From: an uncultured Clostridia bacterium
GTDB lineage: Bacteria > Bacillota > Clostridia > Oscillospirales > Ruminococcaceae
Direction of reading: 5' to 3'
NCBI GenBank assembly: GCA_937901805.1
Contig: CALDJI010000188.1
Span: 1 to 6,059 of the forward strand
DNA length: 6,059 nucleotides
Position numbers and translations under genes: made by a program. Below, one piece after another: positions 1 to 4,692 of this stretch. The notes under the pieces were generated by a model, which had not been told where the DNA came from, made no database searches, and saw only the letters and a list, made by a program, of their open reading frames with translations. Position 1 is the first letter of the stretch, and each line of letters opens with the position of its first letter.

Positions 1-1040
1 AAATCGCTGAGCGGATAGACCAGAAAACACATCAGGATACTGGTGCCCGCGGAAAGCGCCATCCCTGCGCGCAGTCCCATGCGTACCCGCTCGTGGTTGC
101 CTGCTCCAATATTCTGCCCGGTGTAGGTGGTTACCGCATTGGTAAAGCTCTGAATCGGCATAAAGGCAAAGGTATCAATTTTATTCGCGCCGTTAAAGCC
201 CGCCATAAACGCCGATCCATAGCTGTTAACCAAGCTCTGCATAACCAGAGTGCCAACAGAAAACAGCGCCTGTTGAATCCCAGAAGGAATCCCCAGCTTC
301 ATTGCCTGTTTAAAAAGAGACTTATCAAAATGGAATCCTAACAGCCGGATATGGATCTGACTGTATCTGCGGTTGATAAACCAGATTCCAAACAACCAGG
401 AAAAAACCTGTGCAATAATGGTTGCCAGCGCAACGCCCATCACACCCCAGTGGAACACAATGACAAACACCAGATCCAGCACCGTGTTGATAATGGCTGC
501 AATCAACAGGAAAATTAGGGAGGTTCGGCTGTCCCCAAGCCCTTGCAAAATACCGGAATTAATATTGAACCCCAGATTTCCGATAATCCCGATAAAGATG
601 ACAATCATATAGATTTTTGCCATTTCCAGCGTCCCGTCATCCGGAACCTGGATCAAACGCAGCAACGGTTCACTGAGGAAAATCCCCAGCAGGGACAACG
701 GGATTACGCCAATAATCATCGCGGTATAGATTGTATTGACCGTATCGTTCACCCGTTTGAAATCTTTTGCCCCGTAAAACTGAGAAACCATAACGGTAGC
801 CCCGGTGCCAATGCCCATAAACAGGGAACTCATCAAAAAGATAATCGGGAATCCGGTTCCCACCGCAGCAAGCGCTTTTTCGCCGACAAAGTTTCCGACG
901 ACAATACTGTCAACCATGTTATAGAGCTGTTGGAAAATATTTCCTACAAGCAATGGAAGTGAAAACAATAAAATCAGTTTATACGGATTTCCATAGGTCA
1001 TATCCGTCATACTGATAACTTCCTTTTGTTTTGTGGACAT
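1..1040 (-). CDS. MATE family multidrug/cation antiporter, 3' end beyond window
   Basis: Inner-membrane secondary transporter of the MATE (MatE, NorM/DinF-like) family. Characterised members export drugs or other organic compounds in exchange for Na+ or H+; the substrate here cannot be told. The open frame reads from ATG at 1040 to the window edge with no stop, giving 346 residues of a family usually about 450 long, so the C-terminal quarter is missing. Visible family features are QLYNMVDSIVVG (residues 38-49), followed by ALAAVG (56-61) in the first helices, the GILQGLGDSRTS segment (163-174) that closes the N-lobe, and GQNIGAG (308-314) in the second lobe. Long hydrophobic stretches alternate with short polar loops throughout. 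The start is supported by AAAGGAG eight bases upstream; ATGs at residues 11 and 14 are less likely. It has its own promoter and is separated from nrdG by a terminator, so it is probably monocistronic at this end. Confidence 0.93.
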   Translation of the reverse strand, partial: MSTKQKEVISMTDMTYGNPYKLILLFSLPLLVGNIFQQLYNMVDSIVVGNFVGEKALAAVGTGFPIIFLMSSLFMGIGTGATVMVSQFYGAKDFKRVNDTVNTIYTAMIIGVIPLSLLGIFLSEPLLRLIQVPDDGTLEMAKIYMIVIFIGIIGNLGFNINSGILQGLGDSRTSLIFLLIAAIINTVLDLVFVIVFHWGVMGVALATIIAQVFSWLFGIWFINRRYSQIHIRLLGFHFDKSLFKQAMKLGIPSGIQQALFSVGTLVMQSLVNSYGSAFMAGFNGANKIDTFAFMPIQSFTNAVTTYTGQNIGAGNHERVRMGLRAGMALSAGTSILMCFLVYPLSD

Positions 1041-1048
1041 AAATCGTG

Positions 1049-1055
1049 CTCCTTT
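1049..1055 (-). promoter_or_regulatory. Ribosome binding site of the MATE gene
   Basis: AAAGGAG on the minus strand lies 8 bases before the ATG at 1040. This fixes the start over the two in-frame ATGs downstream. Confidence 0.8.
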
Positions 1056-1076
1056 CCTCTTTTCTCACCTTGCTTT

Positions 1077-1106
1077 ATTGTATCACCCTGTCCAGCGCAG
1101 CTGCAA
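1077..1106 (-). promoter_or_regulatory. Probable sigma-A promoter of the MATE gene (extended -10)
   Basis: On the minus strand TTGCAG (1101-1106) is followed after 18 bases by TACAAT (1077-1082). The -10 hexamer is preceded by TGA, forming the TGN extended -10 element that compensates for a weak -35 (3 of 6 matches). Transcription would start near 1070, giving a leader of about 30 bases with the ribosome binding site inside it. Further upstream (1107-1300) the sequence is AT-rich, with no gene. Confidence 0.55.
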
Positions 1107-1222
1107 GGAAACTCTCCTATTTGCCTTAACAAAATTTTAATGTCTTTTTTGCACGTTTTCACAAGAAGATTTCTGGAGCCCAGTCAACATCGTTGTGTTC
1201 CGGCCCAAATCCGCTTCGACAA

Positions 1223-1259
1223 AATATACAAATAGTATTTATTTTTGAACAATATACAA
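1223..1259. repeat. Short direct repeat AATATACAA, two copies
   Basis: AATATACAA occurs at 1223-1231 and again at 1251-1259, 28 bp apart, in the AT-rich part of the intergenic region upstream of the MATE promoter. It could be a regulator site or chance in AT-rich DNA; nothing else in the sequence decides. Confidence 0.3.
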
Positions 1260-1311
1260 TTTTATTCTTCAGTGTCTGCTTTTATCCGATTCCTTTTTTC
1301 CAGTGGGAATT

Positions 1312-1350
1312 GGATATTCCAGCTATCTTCCCTCTTGGGAAGGATATTCC
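1312..1350. repeat. Direct repeat GGATATTCC flanking a small hairpin
   Basis: GGATATTCC lies at 1312-1320 and 1342-1350, exactly 30 bp apart. Between them CTTCCC (1327-1332) and GGGAAG (1337-1342) form a 6-bp stem with a TCTT loop. The block directly abuts the nrdDG terminator. No known element is recognised. Confidence 0.4.
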
Positions 1351-1398
1351 TGTCAAAAACCCCCGTTCTCCGGACATGGAGAACGGGGGTTTTTGACA
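1351..1398. terminator. Strong intrinsic terminator after nrdG, symmetrical
   Basis: A perfect 21-bp inverted repeat (1351-1371 with 1378-1398) encloses a 6-base loop, GGACAT. The stem contains five G:C pairs in a row, and these are flanked by an A5 run on the left and a T5 run on the right, so each strand ends its GC stem with U5. It starts 32 bases past the nrdG stop codon and would end the nrdD-nrdG transcript. By symmetry it could also stop transcription from the other strand. Confidence 0.92.
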
Positions 1399-1430
1399 AT
1401 TTCCGATACAAAATGTATTATTCTGCACAA

Positions 1431-1949
1431 TCAGTACGAATAGTTTTCATCTTTCCATAAAACGACAGAGCCGGAACTGCGGGTTTTTTCCATATCAATC
1501 AGGCGTTGGTTCGTGCTTCCCCGGTATTGCAGGCGCAAATCCTTTTTCTTCTGCTCAAATCGACCATCAATCAACAAATCCGTTAGGGAGAGCAGGCGAT
1601 TGGTAACCTCATCTTCCCGCGCAAGCAATTCCTCATAGGTATACCCAGTAAACACAGTGATATGATATCCATACCCCTTTAGGGCCTGTGCCAGTGCGGC
1701 AAAACCGGCACACTGACAAAAGGGTTCTCCTCCTGAAAAGGTAACTCCCCTTACAAGGGGGTTTTTCCGGATCTGTTCCACAAGTGCGGAAACCGGAGTC
1801 ATAGTCCCGCCCTCAAACGGATGGGTAGCAGGATTGTGGCAGCCCACGCAGTGATGAGGGCAGCCCTGGCAGAAAACCACGAACCGAATCCCCGGCCCGT
1901 CTACAATGGATTCGCGGATAATCCCCGCGACACGGATTTCCTGCTCCAT
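1431..1949 (-). CDS. nrdG: Anaerobic ribonucleoside-triphosphate reductase activating protein
   Basis: Radical-SAM activase that cleaves S-adenosylmethionine at a [4Fe-4S] cluster and abstracts hydrogen from the glycyl-radical glycine of NrdD, switching the reductase on; cytosolic. The predicted protein has 172 residues, close to the usual 155-175. Visible motifs: VDGPGIRFVVF (residues 16-26), the cluster-binding CPHHCVGC (Cys30, Cys34, Cys37, the CX3CX2C form typical of NrdG), SGGEP (72-76) for SAM binding, and the C-terminal family block with DGRFEQKKKDL, then RGSTNQRLID. Cys27 is an additional cysteine just before the cluster motif. The ATG at 1949 was chosen because homology begins there. 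A longer in-frame version from 2021 would add 24 residues that only mirror the out-of-frame 3' end of nrdD. One base separates it from the nrdD stop, so translation is probably coupled. Confidence 0.96.
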   Translation of the reverse strand: MEQEIRVAGIIRESIVDGPGIRFVVFCQGCPHHCVGCHNPATHPFEGGTMTPVSALVEQIRKNPLVRGVTFSGGEPFCQCAGFAALAQALKGYGYHITVFTGYTYEELLAREDEVTNRLLSLTDLLIDGRFEQKKKDLRLQYRGSTNQRLIDMEKTRSSGSVVLWKDENYSY

Positions 1950-1950
1950 A

Positions 1951-4290
1951 CTACATCTGCTCCATAGCGTCCTGACCGACAGCATGTTTGACACGGTCGT
2001 GTTCTTCCGCGCGCTTTGCATTGTTCCAATGATCCATGGTGCCTACCAGATATCCGGTAATCCGGCGGATCCTTTCAAATCCGCAGTCGCCGTCATGCTC
2101 TTTGCGCCCGCATTTTGGACAAACATTGTCAATGATTCCAGTATAGCCGCACATGGGATCGCGATCCACCGGATGGTTAATCGAACCATAGCCGATCCCG
2201 CTCTCTTTCATATAGCGGACAACCTGTTCAAAGGCATCCAGATTCTTCAGAGGATCCCCATCCAGTTCCACATAGGAGATATGTCCGCCGTTTGTCAGGC
2301 TGTGATAGGGCGCCTCCAAACGGATTTTATCAAAAGCAGAGATCGGATAGTACACAGGAACGTGGAAAGAGTTGGTGTAATACTCTCGATCTGTCACTCC
2401 TTCAATAACGCCAAATCGTTTTGCATCAATTTTCACAAAACGGCCGGAGAGCCCCTCTGCCGGAGTGGCAATCAAGGAGAAATTGAGACCGTATTTTTTC
2501 GTCGCCTCATCCATCCTGCGGCGCATATGCCCGACAATTTCCAGACCCAGGTTCTGAGCTTCCTGGCTTTCCCCATGGTGTTTGCCGATCAGGGCTTTCA
2601 AAGCCTCCGCAAGGCCGATAAATCCAAGAGTTAACGTGCCGTGTTTGAGTACTTCCCCGACCTCGTCGTCCGGACCGAGCTTATCGGAATCCAGCCAGAT
2701 CCCCTGACCCATCAAAAACGGATAATTGCGTACCTTTTTCGCTGCCTGGATTTTAAAGCGATCCAGGAGTTGATCGATCACGAGGTCAATCTTGTCGTCC
2801 ATCATCTCGAAGAACAAATCGACGTCTCCGTTGGCTTTGATGGCAAGACGCGGCAGATTCAGGGAGGTAAAACTCAAATTTCCGCGGCCGTTGGTAATCT
2901 CCCGTGTCGGGTCATAGGCATTCTGCATCACGCGGGTACGGCATCCCATATAGGCAATCTCGGTTTCGGGATGACCCTCTTTGTAATACTGGGCATTAAA
3001 CGGTGCATCCAAAAACGAGAAGTTCGGGAACAGTCGTTTTGCGGAGACACGGCAGGCAAGTTTGAACAGATCGTAGTTTGGTTCGCCAGGATTGTAGTTG
3101 ATTCCCTCTTTTACTTTGAAAATATGGATCGGGAAAATCGGGGTTTCCCCGTTCCCAAGTCCCGCTTCCGTTGCAAGCAGGACATTTTTGATGACCATCC
3201 TGCCCTCCGGGGAGGTATCCATCCCATAGTTGATGGAGGAAAACGGGATCTGCGCGCCGGCACGGGAGTGCATGGTGTTGAGGTTGTGCACCAGCGCTTC
3301 CATTGCCTGATAGGTAGCGCGATCTGTTTCCTTCTGTGCACAGCGGAACGCAAAATCAGAAATTTTCTTCAGTTCCTCTTCGCTGGCAAACTCTTTCAGT
3401 TCCTGCATTTCCCTCTCGCGGAAACCATTGTCATCGGCAAGAACCGGGCGCAGACCTTCCTCTTTCCAGAGGCGCTCATGCAGTTCTTTGACCATTTCTT
3501 CACTAATCGGCTCATCCAAAAAGGAAAGGCCTTTTACCAGGTTCTGACGGTACAGCTTTGCATAGGTCTTACATACGCCGTGCGCCATACCATAATCAAA
3601 GTTTGGTATACTCTGCCCGCCATGCTGATCGTTCTGATTGGATTGAATGGCGATGCAGGCCAGGGCGGAATAGCTCTGGATATCGTTTGGTTCCCGCAAA
3701 AAGCCATGTCCAGTAGAAAACCCGCCTTCAAACAGCTTTTCAATATCAATCTGGCAGCAGGTGGTCGTCAAAGTCAGAAAATCCAGATCATGGATATGGA
3801 TATCCCCTGCAATATGGGCTTTGGAATGTTCCGGCTTGAGTACAAACATTTCATAAAACTGTTTTGCGCCTTCTGAACCGTATTTGAGCATGGTGCCCAT
3901 GGCGGTGTCGCCGTCAATGTTGGCGTTTTCCCGCTTAATATCATTTTCCGCAGCGTCTTTAAAGGTCAGATCCTCATAGACTTTCATCAGGCGGGTATTC
4001 ATTTCGCGGACACGGGTGCGTTCCGCCCGGTATAGGATGTATTCTTTTGCTGTTCTGGCATGTCCAGATTCCACCAGAATTTTCTCCACTGCATCCTGGA
4101 CGGTTTCCACGCTTGGGCGTTCCTCATGCAGATCCTTTTCCAGATAATCAACAACTTTCCCAGCTAAATCTCTTGCTGTTTCATGGTCCTGTCCGCCCAG
4201 AACCTGTGCAGCACTGAAAATCGCATTGGTGATTTTCTCAATCTCAAAAGGGGCCTCTCTACCATCCCGCTTGATAATTGTCTGAATCAT
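1951..4290 (-). CDS. nrdD: Anaerobic (class III) ribonucleoside-triphosphate reductase
   Basis: Glycyl-radical enzyme reducing ribonucleoside triphosphates to deoxyribonucleotides without oxygen; works with NrdG. The predicted protein has 779 residues, longer than the roughly 600-710 of the T4 and E. coli enzymes, mainly through extra sequence between the CC pair and the thiyl cysteine (about 240-320). An ATP-cone allosteric domain occupies about residues 1-95 (TIIKRDGREAPFEIEKI). Active-site candidates are Cys178/Cys179 (TTTCCQID), thiyl-radical Cys450 (YMGCRTR) and Asn471 (GRGNLSF); the 21-residue spacing from Cys450 to Asn471 equals C290-N311 of T4 NrdD and suggests the formate-dependent type. 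Near the C-terminus, cysteines 714, 724, 727 and 736 probably bind zinc, and Gly746 in RITGYL is the radical site, followed by the family tail AKRAEEHDRVKH. The ATG at 4290 has AAGGAGG nine bases upstream; a start at 4347 would add 19 unrelated residues encoded by the operator region. Confidence 0.97.
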   Translation of the reverse strand: MIQTIIKRDGREAPFEIEKITNAIFSAAQVLGGQDHETARDLAGKVVDYLEKDLHEERPSVETVQDAVEKILVESGHARTAKEYILYRAERTRVREMNTRLMKVYEDLTFKDAAENDIKRENANIDGDTAMGTMLKYGSEGAKQFYEMFVLKPEHSKAHIAGDIHIHDLDFLTLTTTCCQIDIEKLFEGGFSTGHGFLREPNDIQSYSALACIAIQSNQNDQHGGQSIPNFDYGMAHGVCKTYAKLYRQNLVKGLSFLDEPISEEMVKELHERLWKEEGLRPVLADDNGFREREMQELKEFASEEELKKISDFAFRCAQKETDRATYQAMEALVHNLNTMHSRAGAQIPFSSINYGMDTSPEGRMVIKNVLLATEAGLGNGETPIFPIHIFKVKEGINYNPGEPNYDLFKLACRVSAKRLFPNFSFLDAPFNAQYYKEGHPETEIAYMGCRTRVMQNAYDPTREITNGRGNLSFTSLNLPRLAIKANGDVDLFFEMMDDKIDLVIDQLLDRFKIQAAKKVRNYPFLMGQGIWLDSDKLGPDDEVGEVLKHGTLTLGFIGLAEALKALIGKHHGESQEAQNLGLEIVGHMRRRMDEATKKYGLNFSLIATPAEGLSGRFVKIDAKRFGVIEGVTDREYYTNSFHVPVYYPISAFDKIRLEAPYHSLTNGGHISYVELDGDPLKNLDAFEQVVRYMKESGIGYGSINHPVDRDPMCGYTGIIDNVCPKCGRKEHDGDCGFERIRRITGYLVGTMDHWNNAKRAEEHDRVKHAVGQDAMEQM
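1960..1963 (-). promoter_or_regulatory. Ribosome binding site of nrdG within the nrdD 3' end
   Basis: GGAG on the minus strand lies 10 bases before the nrdG ATG and inside the last codons of nrdD. It is a weak site at slightly long spacing, which fits a gene translated mainly by ribosomes that have just finished nrdD. Confidence 0.5.
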
Positions 4291-4299
4291 GTGCAGAAT

Positions 4300-4306
4300 C
4301 CTCCTT
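4300..4306 (-). promoter_or_regulatory. Ribosome binding site of nrdD
   Basis: AAGGAGG on the minus strand, 9 bases before the ATG at 4290. It is a near-perfect anti-16S match and decides the start against the upstream in-frame ATG at 4347. Confidence 0.9.
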
Positions 4307-4322
4307 ATACTATATCTCGTAT
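4307..4322. promoter_or_regulatory. Candidate NrdR box, proximal to nrdD
   Basis: ATACTATATCTCGTAT (plus strand) matches 12 of 16 positions of the NrdR box as I remember it (ACACWATATATWGTGT), including the ATAC/GTAT ends and the central TATAT. NrdR is the ATP-cone repressor of ribonucleotide reductase operons. The site touches the nrdD ribosome binding site, and a second similar site lies 42 bp further upstream. Confidence 0.55.
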
Positions 4323-4327
4323 CGTTA

Positions 4328-4349
4328 ATTTGCAAGCAAAGCTGCAAAT
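4328..4349. repeat. 22-bp dyad between the two NrdR-like boxes
   Basis: ATTTGCA (4328-4334) and TGCAAAT (4343-4349) form perfect 7-bp arms around AGCAAAGC. It could be a protein-binding operator, or a hairpin in the nrdD leader if transcription starts upstream. The responsible regulator is not recognised. Confidence 0.5.
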
Positions 4350-4364
4350 CAGCATATTTTGTGT
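4349..4364. promoter_or_regulatory. Candidate NrdR box, distal to nrdD
   Basis: TCAGCATATTTTGTGT (plus strand) matches 12 of 16 positions of the remembered NrdR consensus, with an intact TTGTGT half. It is offset by 42 bp from the proximal box, about four helical turns, so both sites face the same side of the DNA, as expected for paired NrdR sites. Confidence 0.5.
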
Positions 4365-4375
4365 TACCTTTTGTT

Positions 4376-4396
4376 AGTACACTAAAATGGTGTACT
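4376..4396. promoter_or_regulatory. Perfect 7-7-7 palindrome, probable operator
   Basis: AGTACAC (4376-4382) and GTGTACT (4390-4396) are perfect inverted arms around the 7-base spacer TAAAATG. Size and symmetry suit a dimeric repressor or activator. It sits just upstream of the NrdR-like boxes and just downstream of the terminator-like hairpin at 4408-4454, where an nrdD-proximal promoter would be expected. It is not an NrdR box. GntR-type sites can contain GTAC-rich arms, but assignment to that family would be a guess. Confidence 0.5.
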
Positions 4397-4407
4397 TCAA
4401 AAAACTC

Positions 4408-4454
4408 AAAAAAAGAAAAGGGGCAGCAACCACAACATCTTGTGCTTTGACCCC
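4408..4454 (-). terminator. Intrinsic terminator or attenuator hairpin upstream of nrdD
   Basis: On the minus strand GGGG (4451-4454) pairs with CCCC (4420-4423). Inside, CACAA pairs with UUGUG around a 4-base GAUG loop, with mismatches between the two stems. The CCCC is followed at once by UUUUCUUUUUUU (4419-4408). This is the layout of a rho-independent terminator, with an imperfect stem, standing about 120 bases before the nrdD start and about 105 bases after a consensus promoter on the same strand. Confidence 0.65.
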
Positions 4455-4558
4455 ATTTTATCTGAAAGTGACCTCATGGCAGACAAAACTGCTTTTTTGG
4501 AAAACTTCAGTTACAAAAGACAGGAAAAATCCCGGTTTTTGCTTTTCTAAACGAGTAT
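4408..4558 (-). ncRNA. Candidate small RNA or nrdD leader between promoter and terminator
   Basis: A transcript started at the consensus promoter would begin near 4558 and stop at the hairpin ending about 4408, making an RNA of roughly 150 bases. It contains no convincing reading frame. A local hairpin GCAG-UUUUGU-CUGC sits mid-way (4479-4492), followed by the terminator hairpin. It may be an independent small RNA, or the attenuated leader of nrdD-nrdG that reads through under some condition. I do not recognise it as any known riboswitch, 6S RNA, SRP RNA or tmRNA. Confidence 0.4.
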
Positions 4559-4564
4559 GTTTCC

Positions 4565-4593
4565 ATTATAGACAGGAACAAGCCGGCTGTCAA
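4565..4593 (-). promoter_or_regulatory. Perfect consensus sigma-A promoter upstream of nrdD
   Basis: On the minus strand TTGACA (4588-4593) and TATAAT (4565-4570) both match consensus exactly and are separated by 17 bases. Transcription would start near 4558, about 270 bases before the nrdD start codon. The promoter lies 34 bases beyond the U tract of the glutamine synthetase terminator, so it opens a new transcription unit. Confidence 0.85.
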
Positions 4594-4628
4594 CTGTAAA
4601 AACGCACAAACAAACTTCTAAAATATGG

Positions 4629-4677
4629 AAAAAAGGAAAACACCGCTCCATGATTATGCAAGAGAGCGGCACTTTCC
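4629..4677 (-). terminator. Intrinsic terminator of the glutamine synthetase gene
   Basis: On the minus strand GGAAAGUGCCGCUC (4677-4664) pairs along 14 positions with GAGCGGUGUUUUCC (4648-4635), including three G:U wobbles, around a 15-base loop. Six U residues follow (4634-4629). It begins 15 bases after the glutamine synthetase stop codon and insulates nrdD from read-through. Confidence 0.85.
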
Positions 4678-4692
4678 AATTTACATAATATA

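Noticed and set aside
93..962. Several plus-strand open frames of 79-139 codons
   Set aside because: All are antisense to the MATE gene, whose minus-strand frame is open across the whole stretch and carries family motifs.
1906..2634. 242-codon open frame on the plus strand
   Set aside because: Antisense to the 3' end of nrdD and the start of nrdG, with no domain or supporting signals.
2641..3876. 411-codon open frame on the plus strand
   Set aside because: It lies wholly antisense to nrdD, whose protein motifs are unmistakable. The translation has no recognisable domain and the frame is a by-product of nrdD codon use.
4291..4347. N-terminal extension of NrdD from an ATG at 4347
   Set aside because: The added 19 residues are unlike the family and are encoded by the NrdR-like boxes; the near-perfect ribosome site points to 4290.
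4406..4477. 23-codon minus-strand frame, possible leader peptide
   Set aside because: No ribosome binding site precedes the ATG, and its hydrophobic end (LLPLFFF) is simply the terminator hairpin and U tract read as codons.
4507..4566. 19-codon minus-strand frame starting in the promoter
   Set aside because: Its ATG overlaps the TATAAT hexamer, upstream of the expected transcription start, so it would not be in the RNA.
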